Assembly (NCBI RefSeq): GCF_032854445.1
Contig: NC_088295.1
Coordinates: forward strand, 78,148,028-78,212,027
Direction: 5' to 3'
Length of the DNA: 64,000 nucleotides
Origin: Liolophura sinensis
Lineage: Eukaryota; Mollusca; Polyplacophora; Chitonida; Chitonidae
A model generated the notes under the pieces. That model worked only from the letters and a program-made list of their open reading frames with translations, ran no database searches and had not been told where the DNA came from. Of the stretch, positions 28,301-43,300 are shown one piece after another (position 1 is the first letter of the stretch; each line of letters opens with the position of its first letter). Position numbers and translations under genes: made by a program.

Positions 28301-31300
28301 GAACAGTTTGGCTGAGACTGAACCAAAAAGTTAGTGTATCCTAGTGTATGAATGACAAGCATGACAACTCCTCAGTCCCAATCCACTCACAGAAGAGTTT
28401 CCAGACACTAATAAAAGTTTACGTATACTACAAGGAAAACTATTCAACTTGCTGATGGTTGACATGAGAGTTTTTCACGAACAGAATAGGAAAATTAAAT
28501 ACATTATTTGAAAGTATATATCCTGTTCAATATTGTCCATCTGGGATTTTTGCATCTTTTACATACAAATGTGCTTTTGCGTAATCATAGCCTACAAATT
28601 ATCCCCAAAGCTACTTTCTCATACTTTCCACGTTACCACGTAGCGTACTGTGAATATGCACGAGTGTGTATTCCACATTTTTACACCGCGATTAAAGGCG
28701 GTCAAACAAGTACCGTAAATTTGTAAGCTATTTGTAGGCACATGTTGCACATGTATTCATACACAGATGAGTTAACCGACTTCACAAAGCTGAGATTTTT
28801 TTCTCCTATTAATGCTATTTTTTTCTCAAAAATTTATATTTTTTATTTTATTTTATTCTTAGATCATTTGCATCACCTTTCCTTTAAGCTGTACATACAT
28901 GTAGTATGGACTGGCGTCTTTAATGTTTACTAAATCATAACAAATAACTAACTAAGTAAATAAAGCTAAGTTAAATGCGATTATTGTACCTGATGAGGAG
29001 AATCTGTAGGTGAGTCTAAATCCCTGGCCTGCAGACGTGGCGTCAGTACGGAACCTCACTCTGAGCTGGTTACTCTGAGAGGTGAGCTCTGCGGGTGAAG
29101 GTAACGTGGTCCCGCAGTATTTGTTGATGGATGGGGATGAGGCAGATCCACCGTTCAAAATCTCTAGGTAGTCGTAAGCACAGTTGGGGTGCTGTTCTAT
29201 GTCTAAAGCTGTAAATGTCACCTGTTTGTAAATGGAAACGTAAACTTTCATGCAAAAAATATTCTCTCGCACTCACTGCTTGTACGGCCTTGTTGACAAT
29301 AAGCTTGTGTGAGACCGATTGTACAGTCTTACACTGCTGAAGGCCACTTGTCTAACAGCAGTATTGGGGCTGACAATCATCAGTAATTGCTACAGGTCAA
29401 CGGTTTCCCCCCCCCCCCCTCCCCCCACAAAACTGTCCATCACAGAAGTGAACAATTCTTGACTATGGCATTACGCAACAATCACATATAAACAATGGAG
29501 AGATTAACTCGGAATACATTTTCTAGCCTTTTGTAACTATAAAAGAAAACAAAGTTATTTAATCCTTAATCAAAATGTCTGCAAGAAAACAGCAGCTATA
29601 ACTACGCTTGCATCAAAAGTAAAATAAGAATGACATTTCCAATCCCCCAAAAGGCAAATCACTTGCGTGAAGAAAGCCATCATATTAAAATTCACCAAAA
29701 ATTCTGGCAAGTGCTATTGTGAGAGCATGTCATATCCAATGAGCCTAAACCTCCTGCTGGTAACCCAAATGGCCCCGGACCACACTCATGAAAGGAAACC
29801 AAACACTTTAGCTGTTACATGGAATATAAGAAAATTGGTCAATGCTTTTATATATACAGGGAGTGGATAGTTCTAAAAATAATTGTGAAATATAACTGTT
29901 GTGAAATATTAAACACTTGTTGTGATGTTACTCTATTCAGAAACAATAATTTCTCTCTAATTTTACCTAATTACTGGTAGCCATACTTTCCTAAATTGAT
30001 CTGGCAGATCTGAATTGTCCAGCCAAGCATATCTTGGCCATGTCTCCATATATAAAGAATCTGAGCTAAAATATAGTGTCCGTGCTATCCGCACACTTCC
30101 TATGCTCACTCTCTCCCAGCGCTACACATAGAAATCGCTCATTATGTCACAATAATGCAACTGTTCCACAGGGAGGAAGACCTTGTAACTACATTTGTAC
30201 TTCATACTTTCTTTCATAGGAATGTACACTTACACGGCCTTTCTCCACACCTGAAAACCCTGTAAATGACAAAAAACGAAAAGCAAAAAAAAAAAAAAAA
30301 AAATTGATTTGGGGTATATATTAAAAGTGCTTTAGAAGTGTTTCCCTCCCCAGATGACTCTGGCTTATCTACTGACCACAATCTGGTTGCCCTCAGGGGC
30401 TACAATTTTCCAGACACAGGCATCACGATGATTGTAGTTAGATGGAAAGTTAGGGCTGGTAATGACGCCAGTCTCATCAGTTAAAATACCTCCACAAGCT
30501 GAAATCAGAAACATGGCAATCTTTAGAGAACTGGATTAAATTTGACGAGTATCAAAGCACCTCCAAAAACAAACTCTTTTAACAGCACATAAATCTAATG
30601 TAAAATCAAATATTCAAACATATGCAGAGCTCACTAACATACATGTACTGAAGGCAAGTACTGTGATAAATGTAAAGGTTTGTACCTGACTGGGATTTAA
30701 CATACTTATACATTGCTAAACAAACAAATGCACAAATTCCATCCAAGAACCTTTTGTTTCACATATGGAATTGAAATCTTTCTACTTCTTTGAAGCTTCT
30801 TTCACTCTTTACACAGGCCTTGGTGGAAAAGTATCTTGACTTACAAAAGTATTGCTCAGACCTGTCAGTCCAGGAAGTGTTATACCAGAGTGGCTAAGCA
30901 CACTCTATGTTAACACACCAGAGTGGCTGAGCACGCACTATGTTAACACCCCAGAGTGGCTGAGCATGCACTATGTTAACACATCAGAGTGGCTAAGCAC
31001 GTACTATGTTAACACACCAGAGTGGCAAAGCATGCACCATGTTAACACACCAGAGTGGCTAAGCACACACTATGTTAACACACCAGAGTGGCTAAGCACG
31101 CACTATGTTAACACACCAGAGTGGCTAAGCACACACTATGTTAGCACACCAAAAAGCTCATAAATGCCAGGATGTTTCAACACACTTATGTCTGTATGAA
31201 TGAAGGATTGAACTATTGTGCTATTAAGCAAACTGGGAACCACACTCACGTTTGAAGTTGTACTGGAGGTTAAAGCCACGTCCAACAATGGAGGCATCAG

Positions 31301-34300
31301 ATTTAAAAAGTATCCAGAGGTTAGGACTTGGGGAAAATACAGGATCAGGCACTGTGGTGTTCCCACAAGACCGGTTCAGAAGTGCTCCATTTTCATCCGT
31401 TCCTAGGAACAAATCAGGGCAATGAGCCATATATTTGTGTCCAACATGTATTGTACACCAAATAAGAAAGCATATCTCAAAGTTACACACATACTGGAAG
31501 GTTTCAAGTACTTTTAATGCAAGAATTAAGTCACTCATTTAACATAAAATATTAGCATCATAGATCCCTGTATGTATGTATGTATGTATGTATGTATGTT
31601 TGGGGTTTAACATCGTACTTAACAATTTTTCAATCATATGACATCGATGAGTCATTAGGTGTGTATATGTATATTGTGTCTTCTTGTGGTAAGGCTAGTC
31701 TATGCCACCAGAGTGCTGCTGCCACTGAAGAATCATGCCACAGACACCCACCCAGTCACATTACACTGACACCGGGCCAACCAGTCCTGTTTCCTTGCTC
31801 TAATCTCCAAATGCTGAGCACCAAGCAAGGCAGCATCAAGAACCATTTTTAAAGTTTTTGGTACGACCCAACCCAGGTTTGATCCCGGCTCTCCTGACTT
31901 CGAGGCGGATGTTCCAGCCATTAAGCCACCGAAGAGGTCCCTATAGATCCATGTTTCATTATTCAAGTTGTTCAAAACCAATTATAATTAAAAAAACCCT
32001 GAGTTTTTAAGAACATGTAATGAAGAGGGTCAAGGTTCACAGAGGGTAACAACAGAAGTACAAATTAGGAATCGTCATTCGAGTTCACTAGATTTATAAA
32101 GCCAAAGCTGAATAGATGTAACTGTGATACTTAATTCCCAGACACCAATTGTTATCATCGTTACAGCAGTTGTTTATCCCATCAATGGCGCCTAGCCTAC
32201 CTACCTTCTCTGATTTCCAGGTAGTCATAAATACAGTTTGTGTGGCTCTCAAGGCTGAAGTCCACAAAGGTGAGGAAGAAGGAAGAGTTGACATAGTTCC
32301 TATTCTGTAGAAGCCAAATACACTGCTCGTTGTTGGAGTAATTTCCGTTCTGGAAGCCTGGTGACATGATGTTGCCGCTGGTACTGGCTGTGATGACACT
32401 GCCACAAGCTGAAGACAACAACACAATGTTAGATAGGACAAACATGAACAGTCACAATTTCTGAAAGGACAGACATCATCAGACACAACATCAGATAGGA
32501 CAAACATCATCAGACACAACATCAGGTAGGATAAACATCAACACACACAGCATCAGATAGGACAAACATCATCAGACACAACATCAGACAGGACAAACAT
32601 CATCAGACACAACATCAGATAGGATAAACATCAACACACACAGCATCAGATAGGACAAACATCATCAGACAGGACAAACATCATCAGACACAACATCAGA
32701 TCAGTCACAGGTCAGATGGTGTAAGTCCCAGCAGTCACAGGTGAGGTGGGGTAAGTCCAAGTGGTCACAGGTTAGGAAGTGTAATTCCCTGCATTCACAG
32801 GTCAGATGGTTCAAGTCCCAGCAGTCACAGGTGATGTGGGGTAAGTCCAGGTGGTCACAGGTTAGGAGGTGTAATTCCCTACAGTCACAGGTCAGATGGT
32901 TCAAGTCCCAGCAGTCACAGGTGAGGTGGGGTAAGTCCAAGAAGTCACAGGTTAGGAAGTGTAATTCCCTGCATTCACAGGTCAGATGGTTCAAGTCCCA
33001 GCAGTCACAGGTGAGGTGGGGTAAGTCCAGGTGGTCACAGGTTAGGAAGTGTAATTCCCTGCAGTCACAGGTCAGATGGTGTAAGTCCCAGCAGTCACAG
33101 GTAAGGTGGGGTAAGTCCAGGTGGTCACAGGTTAGGAAGTGTAATTCCCTGCAGTCACAGGTCAGATGGTGTAAGTCCCAGCAGTCACAGGTAAGGTGGG
33201 GTAAGTCCAGGTGGTCACAGGTTAGGAAGTGTAATTCCCGACAGTCACAGGTCAGATGGTTCAAGTCCCAGCAGTCACAGGTAAGGTGGGGTAAGTCCAG
33301 GTGGTCACAGGTTAGGGAGGGTAAGTCCCTGCATTCACAGGTCAGATGGTGTAAGTCCCAGCAGTCACAGGTAAGGTGGGGTAAGTCCAAGTGGTCACAG
33401 GTTAGGGAGTGTAATTCCCTGCAGTCACAGGTCAGATGGTTCAAGTCCCAGCAGTCACAGGTAAGGTGGGGTAAGTCCAAGTGGTCACAGGTTAGGGAGT
33501 GTAATTCCCTGCATTCACAGGTCAGATGGTTCAAGTCCCAGCAGTCATAGGTAAGGTGGGGTAAGTCCAAGTGGTCACAGGTTAGGAAGTGTAATTCCCT
33601 GCATTCACAGGTCAGATGGTGTAAGTCCCAGCAGTCACAGGTGAGGTGGGGTAAGTCCAGGTGGTCACAGGTTAGGGAGGGTAAGTCCCGGCAGTCACAG
33701 GTCAGATGGTGTAATTCATGTGTCAGGCAGCAAACATCAGTAATAACTTTCACTAATATGAAATCATATTCAACATGGAATTTGCCACATGGCAATGCAA
33801 GAAGAGTTAACTCACTGGCACGTCTTGTGGATGTGTATGAGGCTGAGAAGCCTCCATTAGACACTGACCCATCTGTACTGAAGCGAACCATCATGGTGTT
33901 ACCACTGGATTCGATGGGGTCTGAGGTCTGTCCCTCCCCACATAGCCGGTTAATGCGGGGAGAGTCAGTGAGTACGCCATTAAATATCTGAAACAGTCAG
34001 AAAGCGGACCATTAAATATCTGAAACAGTCAGAAAGCGGACCATTAAATATCTAAAATTACATGTATGCTATCTAACATTCACAAAATTCACAAAAAGTC
34101 ACAAAATCTTAACATGCTAGGCCTGACTGTTGTACATAACATACTAAAATGCATGACAATTAGCAATAACAGCTACTTACATCCACATGGTCCCATCTGC
34201 AGGTGCTACTGCCTTCCAGTTGGAAGCTGTTAAAGTTAAGTGTGATTCTACGACCTGGCTGAACTCGGATTCGCCACTCGCAGGTGCGGGAATGGGGATA

Positions 34301-37300
34301 CTGGCCTGGGTAGTTGGGGGATGTAAATGTCCCCGATGGAGTTGTTAAATCTCCTCCACAAACTGGAGAAATGAGCAAAAAAAAAAAAAAAAGAGTATTT
34401 CCACTTATTAATGTATGTATTCTACGTATACATACATGAAGAGTTTAATTTACCCATATATGTATGAACAAATGACAAGATGCATACATTATAAAAACTC
34501 ACTCAAAATTCCCATTTATTAACAACAGATTATAAAAGAAATCCAGATTTACATCTACATAGATGTTAATTTACACATATAAACAAATAACAAGATACAT
34601 TGGAAAAATGAAGAAGATTTTCAGGACTGGGAATAGTACAAAAACATACCCTGAGTATTTCATGATCATTATGCTAAAACACTATGAGTTTTCACCTATT
34701 ACATTTACAGGCATTAGCCTTTGGCAAAAAAAATAATGACATACAGAATGAAATAATGACATGCACAATGAAATAATGACATACACAGTGAAATAATGAC
34801 ACACACAATGAAATAATGACATGCACAATGAAATAATAATGACTTTATTTACCTTCTACACTGGCCTGGAAGTTAATCTTGAAGCCTGTTCTAGTAATAC
34901 TATTGTCAGTATGAAAGTGGATGTAGGCAAAGCTGTCTGATGTGCTGACAGGGTCAGGGTTTCTGGTACCACAGTTATTGAACAGAGATGGGCCAGAGCA
35001 ATGTAACAAAACAGGTTCCTGAGTAAAACATTTTTTTTTTTACATATATGTATTTTTAAAATGATTCTTTACAAAGGGTGACATTGCATGTGCCTACCAC
35101 TATTAAACCCAACTTCACTCCTGCACGTACATAAATACCCACATTATTGGATTTAAAATGCATCCCAAAAAGTGCATATCTGAAGCAAATAAAGGATGTA
35201 AATTATTACTTTTGATACTCAAAGTGACATTCTCCCAGTAGGATGTCGCCTTACCTTCCAAACAAACTTCAAAACAAAGGCAACTCTCAGAATCAAGTAG
35301 AAAAAAAATAAATAAGTACACTGTATCTCAGTTATGGACGAAACTCTGAAGTCATATACAGTAATATGTAATGAATAACAGTATTATGTAATAAATAACA
35401 GTACTTATGACATTGAAAATTTCAAACACAGACACTAAGCATCACAGACTTTCTGTATGGGTAACAACTCCTGATTTATTTTTACTGACGTTTCGATGTA
35501 ACATTCGTTTCTAACATTGTTATTAAGCATTTCGTAATGTTAATCCTTCAACACATGCACCAAGAACACAAATACTGATAGCGTCTATCTGTTAGGAGAT
35601 TTGTATGAGCTCACTTGTGGAATTGCCGTCTCGAATTTCCAAATAATCAGCTCTGGAGCAGTTAGACGATGACTGAAGGTTAAAGGCTTCAAAGGTGAAG
35701 GTGAGGTAGTGTCCAACTGGACCAGTGATCATCCAGACACATTCAGCGTTGTTGTCGTAGGCTGATGGGTAATTTGGACTCATCACAACTCCACTGTCTC
35801 CAGTAATTCTACCTCCACATGTAGCTTCATTAACAGAAACATAGCAATATCCAGTCACAGATTTCTTGAATCTCGGGTATACATAAACCACACACTGCTG
35901 GCAGAAAATGCTAGTATTCTGATCTTTATTTTTTTTTATTTTTTGGCTAATTATCCACAAATGAATACAACATTTCATCATAATCTTGTACAGAAGCATG
36001 TCAAAACATTCCACAATTAACCATTAACACAATTTTCGTGGGTTTATTTACTCATTCTGTTATATTTATTTATTTATTTATTTGAACCGTGCTCTTTTGG
36101 CATGATCCAGCCAGCAACACTTCACTAACTACAGTGGCCACGATATGGCTGAGATACTGGCAGTGTGGCATTAAGCCATAATCAATCAATCAACAACTAC
36201 ATGCACCCGATAAACTTCTTGTTATAAAACCCCACTTAAACCAGCCAAAGTCACGTTTATGATACACAAGCTTGTCATCATGACATTTTGAGCACACAAT
36301 TCTCGTAATCTATTCTCTTGGGCGTGCATGTATGAGCAACTTTATACAGAACAATGTATTTCTTAGCTGATGGAGACAAAGAATACCAATTCTTTCATAA
36401 AAAGATAAAACATTATGTCATTGGCAATACTATAAATTTTCCACCTTTTCAACAACTAAAGCACTTTTTCAGTGAAATTTATGCATACAATTATTATGAA
36501 AATCATACTAAAAATTAAAGACGGCAGATTATTTCACTAAACTAGTAGTTTTATCAGAATGTTCCCAAATATAGGTTGGAGTAGTGGTTGAAAAGATTGA
36601 ACAATTAGAGTACACATATATATACTGATTGTTATCCTACACACAAATACCTATTTTTACCATTTTGTACAGAAAATGATTTTTTCTCACTCATGCCTTC
36701 TAGTCTGGTAAATGGTTAAGAGACACCTTACCTAGGCTGTATGTAGCCCTGAAGCCTGCCCTGGGTACACTGTTATCCGTGCGGAATCGTGCGTACATCA
36801 CATTCCCTGTAGAGCGTACAGTTCCAGGAGCAGATGTGCCACAGAATGAGCCAAGTGAAGGAGCATTTTCGGTGCCACCATCACGAATCTCGATGTAGTC
36901 CCAACGGCAACTAACAAAAACAGTACATAATTAAAGAAGTTATAAAAAACATGTCATGAGAAATACTGGGAAATATGCTGGATTCCGCGCTTGGTCTGTA
37001 ATACCTGTAGAAAGCTAATAATAATAATAATAATAATAATAGGGCCATAACCAAAAATATGTTCACTGGGAGTAACTCACCAAAAAAAGGCCAAACTTTT
37101 TAAAAATTTGTATTTGGATTTTGAAAAAATTCTTACGTATTTTTCTCTCTGTTAATTTCTTAAAATCTTTTTCATTAGCGGCAAAACACAAAAACACAAC
37201 AGATCAAACCTATTATTTCTAAATAATACAGAGCTATGCTCATCAAGATTTTGTGCAAGTATCTTGAACTTATCCAACTGGCCTTATTATACTCACCTGC

Positions 37301-40300
37301 TGTGACTTTCAATATTGAAGTTGGAATCAAAGTCAATCTGGATGCTCTCTGAGGCTGGGGCTGTGATGACCCAGATACAGTCAACGTTGTGGGGGTAGAC
37401 CGCAGGGTAGTTTGGGGAGGAGAAAACCCCACTGGTCACTGCAGCACTAAGACTCAGGCTCCCACCACATGTTACTGTCACCTCACTCCAGGCGATTGAG
37501 AAGCCAGAGCGAGAGGAACTCCCATCTGACACGAAACTCACAAACAGATTGTTACTGGCCGTCTCCGGGACACTCGGTGCACTTGTACCACACAGTCGGC
37601 CATTGTTGTTGTTCATCAACGGAGGAGAGGCAGCATTGTTGCCATTCAGCAGCTGACAAAGTAAATAATAAATAATAAAAATAACAGTAATAATAGCAGT
37701 CATATTTAATCGATAACAACTCGATAGCCTCAAAATGTTACGAATATGTAAGCCTCATTTTTGAGTGAGCTATAAAGGTTTCAGTTATCTGCACATTTTA
37801 AGAATCCACAATTTTATTCTGTAACTAATGTCGAAAAAAACAAGAAATACCTGAACATAATCATTGTTGCAGCTTCCCGAGGACTGGATGTTGAAGGCCG
37901 TGTTAAAGGTGGCCTGTATGGTGCGCCCAGGGGACACACTTATTACCCAGGTACAGTTAGCATTGTTGTTGTAGTTGTTGGGGTAGTTTGGTGAGTGGAT
38001 CTCTCCACTGGGTGTGTTAATTACTCGTCCTCCACAAACTGCTCACACAAACAGAACACACACACATTCATATGCTTTAATGAGTGAGCAGAAGTACATA
38101 TACCCACAACAATACCATGAAGTACTGCAATGAAACTTCAGCTTCATCACAAAAAGACTAAATCAACTACTCAAAATCAGACAATGGTTTATATGTAAAC
38201 ATTATTTTGTTCTGAACACAATCTATGGGGTACCACAGACATCAGTGTCTCATTGGTTAGCTCGACAATTTGAGAAAATGTTACACCTGAGATACCACAG
38301 GACCGTTTTTCCTTTGTTCCTCATGGGAGCGTAATAACTGTCACCAATGACGTGTCATTGCATCCCAGCGTCTTCACCACTCCCTACTACAAAAACAGAG
38401 TGTAAAGAATAAGTACTCACTTGACTTAAAGTTAGCCACAAAGCCTGTCCTGGAGATACTCCTGTCAGTGGTGAAGCGCACTGCCATTCGGTTACTCATG
38501 ACAACAATGGGGTCGTCATTGCCAGTTCTACCGCAGAAACGACCTACCCGGTTACCCAGGTAGCTCCCAGAGCTGTACAACGCTGCAACAAAACAAAGGC
38601 AAAATCTTTTGAACAGCACTGAAAAATGTAAATTTCATGAAAAAAAGACCAAAAAAAAAAGAAAAAAAAATCAACTCAAATGAAGTTAAATGCAAGTTGT
38701 TATTACATCTGTAAACGATGTAAAAATTTGCTCAAAGTCAGAGACAAAAAATTGTCACAAATTATTTTTTTTGGTACTGCAATGCATTTTCCCCACACTA
38801 GATATAATCCTACCATCCAAAAAAAACTCATAACACCTTTAACAGATCAATGGAATTCCAAACTCAACAAAGATGAGCAACTTAATCATGGGAGAAATTT
38901 AAGGTCGTTTACAGCATCAGTACATCATGAATATTAATGCACCATCAAACAAAGCAGACATCTTTTTATGTTTTGTTCTGGACTTTGTTATACACCAAAG
39001 GAGAAGTATCAAGCTGCCCGAATGACCACAGCAAATTAAGCCCCTCAATAAATAAGGAAATCAATGTGGATATCAATGATTGGGTGTACAGAAGAAGTTA
39101 CCATCAAGGACAGAAATGACATTATATCTGCCATCAAAGACAGAAATGACATTATATCTACAGAAGAACTTACCATCAAAGACAGAAATGACATTATATC
39201 TACAGAAGAACTTACCATCAAAGAATGAAATGACATTATATCTACAGAGGAGCTTACCTTCAAAGACAAAAATTACATTGTTTCTACAGAAGAACTTACC
39301 ATCAGAGACAGAAATGACATTGTATCTACAAAAGATCTTACCATCAGAGACCGAAATGAGACTGTATCTGCAAAAGATCTTACCATCAGAGATAGAAATG
39401 ACATTGTATCTACAGAAGAACTTACCATCAAAAACAGTGATGACATCATATCTGCAGGAGGTATGAGACTCCAGGTTGATATCAGTGATGTTGAGCCAGA
39501 TTCTGTGGCCTGGCTCAGCTGTGATTTGCCAGAGACAGTTAAGATTGTTGCCATATGAAGACGGATAGCCTGGAGATGTGAAGTTGCTGGTGTCATGAGT
39601 GGCCACAAGTTCCCCTCCACAACCTGGAACTGCAGACAAAACAGAGTTCTTATTCCTTTAAATAACTTGAAAGATGGCTGTCACAGACATTTGCAAACAC
39701 AAATTTCATGACAATAATTCAGGATTTATACCACAGCAAATAATAAAATCTGGAAACAAGTCAGGGTTCAAATAATGAATGAAGAAATAAAGATGCTCTG
39801 ATGTTTGCTAATGTGATTAATCACCATTAGTTTTTATATGACAATTGCACACAGGCATATTCAGAGAAAGGAAAATTTTTACTTTTTCATGACAACTCTG
39901 GACATTAATGTTCAGATTTATTCAAAACCATAGCAGCCCTGGTAATGGTATCTCAGCTCAGAGATGAATTTTTTTGGCATACTGCAAACAAAACAGGAAA
40001 AATATGGTGCTACCATGACAGATTTGATGAGGAAATATTGAAAGAGAAAGTGCAATTTCCTTATGTTCATTACTGTAATACGGGTTTGTTCTATTTAAAT
40101 TTAATTTATAATTAAGGTTTATATGTATGGCTCTCGAACAAATGTTTCAATGACATGACAGGGGGCAGGTTTATTGGCTTGGAGAAAACCATCTTTCATT
40201 TACAGGTACCTGACAAACTGTCTGACATAAGGCTGTAGCCCCATCAGCCCACAAGCTGTATTTGGACATATCACATGATTGGCCAATGGCCAATTCTCTT

Positions 40301-43300
40301 ATCAGAGAATGTTTTGGTCTGCTCCACCAGTGAAGACCCAGATTTTCACAAATTTAAGAAAGGAATAGACAGTCCAAAATTGAAGAAAGCATATCTAAAC
40401 AGACTGTTTTACCCATAGTTTACACTTTTTAAAATGGAATTAATTGCATTCAGATGTCTGAATTCTACGGTGCTCTTCATGAACCATATTGCCAGTGGCA
40501 GAGTACACTGACATCACCTTTTTCCTAAAATAAATTCACCCACAGACGATATTTTTGTGAAGAGTATTTAGGCAATTTTTGATCTGTGGATAAGACAAAT
40601 TTTAACATTAAAAGCTGTGTTAAGGTTTGGAAGGATTACATGTTACCTTAACATGGTCAACACGGTTCCCACCATATAATTAAAACATCTGATAACACTG
40701 AGAAACTTCAAAATATTAACGAAATATTTTCAGTGCCATTTTCAGTTCTACTTCTGGAGAGGCTTATTCATTTCTGAAGCTTTCTATCACTATATTCCCT
40801 GTACATTACCTGCAGTAGTCGAGGGCCCAACGGTGGTGGAGGAAATGGGTACATCTGAGGTCATGGCCCAGTTGAAGAGGAAGCCTGATCCGGTGCTAGA
40901 GAAGTCTGAATGGAACTCTACTCTCAGCTGGTTGGTAGAGCTGACAAAGGAGTTGGGTAAGACAGTGGAGCAGTAAGTACCCAGGGTAGGGCTGGTGGCA
41001 TCTCCTCCATCCAAGAACTGCAACATTACGAAAGTCAAAGTTGTATTAGCCAAAAAAAAAAAAAAGTCTCCTTTTGCAGTCCATTCTTCTAAAGTGCTGC
41101 TGCCACTGAAGTACATGTATAATGCCGAAGACACCAAACAGGACACCAAACCTAGTCACATACTGACACCGGGCAAACCAGTCATCTTTCCTTGTTACAA
41201 ATATTGAGTGCAGAGTGCCAAGCAAGGAGCAACAAGTACCATTTTAAAAATCTTTAGTACAACCTGACAAGGGAGGCAAAATAGGCAAGATGCATTTGTA
41301 TGTATGGCATTAAGCCATAATCATTCATTCATTCGTTCATTCATTTCTCCTTATTACATTAAATATGTACAAGATACAACTCATACAAGATATGAATTTA
41401 TGCCTAATTATGAATTAATGAACACTGAATTTTGATCCAGCAATTGATTTTGGCAGGCAGATTACATGCATGTATAATGACAAAAGCCCGCAGGAGTGGT
41501 TATTCTGTTAGTGCTAATTTTAAGGTCCAAGGCATAATTGTTCTCATAACCACCATTAAAGTCAAAGAACTTACCCTGATGTAATCGCACGCACAATCAA
41601 TGTACTTACCCTGATGTAATCGCACGCACAATCAATGTACTTACCCTGATGTAATCGCACGCACAATCAATGTACTTACCCTGATGTAATCGTATGCACA
41701 ATTAATGTGCTTATCCTGACGTAATCGTATGCACAATTAATGTGCTTACCCTGACATAATCCTACGCACAATTAATGTGTTTACCCTGACGTAATAGTAT
41801 GCACAATTAATGTGCTTACTCTTACGTAATTGCACAGACAATTAATGTGCTTACCCTGATGTAATCGTATGCACAATTAATGTGCTTACCCTGACGTAAT
41901 TGTTTTTCCAAAATTAATGTGCTTTCCCTGATGTAATCATATGCACAATCAATGTACTTACCCTGATGTAATCGTACGCACAATTAATGTGCTTACCCCT
42001 GATGTAATCGTATGCACAATTAATGTGCTTACCCTGACGTAATTGTACGCACAATTAATGTGCTTTCCCTGACGTCAGCGTACGCACAATCAATGTACTT
42101 ACCCTGATGTAATCGCACGCACAATTAATGTGCTTAACCTGATGTAATCATATGCACAATTAATGTACTTACTCTGACGAAATCGTACACACAATTAATG
42201 TACTTACTCTGATGTAATCGGACCTACAATTATCGTACACACAATTAATGTACTTACTCTCATGTAATCGTACGCACAATTATTGTACACACAATTAATG
42301 TACTTACTCTGACGAAATCGTACACACAATTAACGTACTTGCTCTGATGTAATCGTACCTACAATTATCGTACACACAATTAATGTACTTACTCTGATGT
42401 AATCGTACGCACAATTATTGTACACACAATTAATGTACTTACTCTGACGAAATCGTACACACAATTAACGTACTTGCTCTGATGTAATGGTATGCACAAT
42501 TATCGTACACACAATTAATGTACTTACCCTGACGTAATCGCACGCACAATTAATGTGCTTTCCCTGATGTAATCATACACACAATTAATGTGCTTACCCT
42601 GACGTAATTGTACGCACAATTAATGTGCTTTCCCTGACGTCATCGTACGCACAATCAATGTACTTACCCTGATGTAATCGCACGCACAATTAATGTGCTT
42701 AACCTGATGTAATCATATGCACAATTAATGTACTTACTCTGACGAAATCGTACACACAATTAATGTACTTACTCTGATGTAAATCGTACGCACAATTATC
42801 GTACACACAATTAATGTACTTACTCTGATGTAATCGTACGCACAATTATTGTACACACAATTAATGTACTTACTCTGACGAAATCGTACACACAATTAAC
42901 GTACTTGCTCTGATGTAATGGTATGCATAATTATCGTACACACAATTAATGTACTTACTCTGATGTAATCGTACCTACAATTATTGTACACACAATTAAT
43001 GTACTTACTCTGATGTAATCGTACGCACGATTATTGTACACACAATTAATGTACTTACTCTGACGAAATCGTACACACAATTAACGTACTTGCTCTGATG
43101 TAATGGTATGCACAATTATCGTACACACAATTAATGTACTTAATCTGATGTAATCATACCTACAATTATCGTACACACAATTAATGTACTTACTCTGATG
43201 TAATCGTACGCACAATTATTGTACACACAATTAATGTACTTACTCTGACGAAATCGTACACACAATTAACGTACTTGCTCTGACGTAATGGTATGCACAA

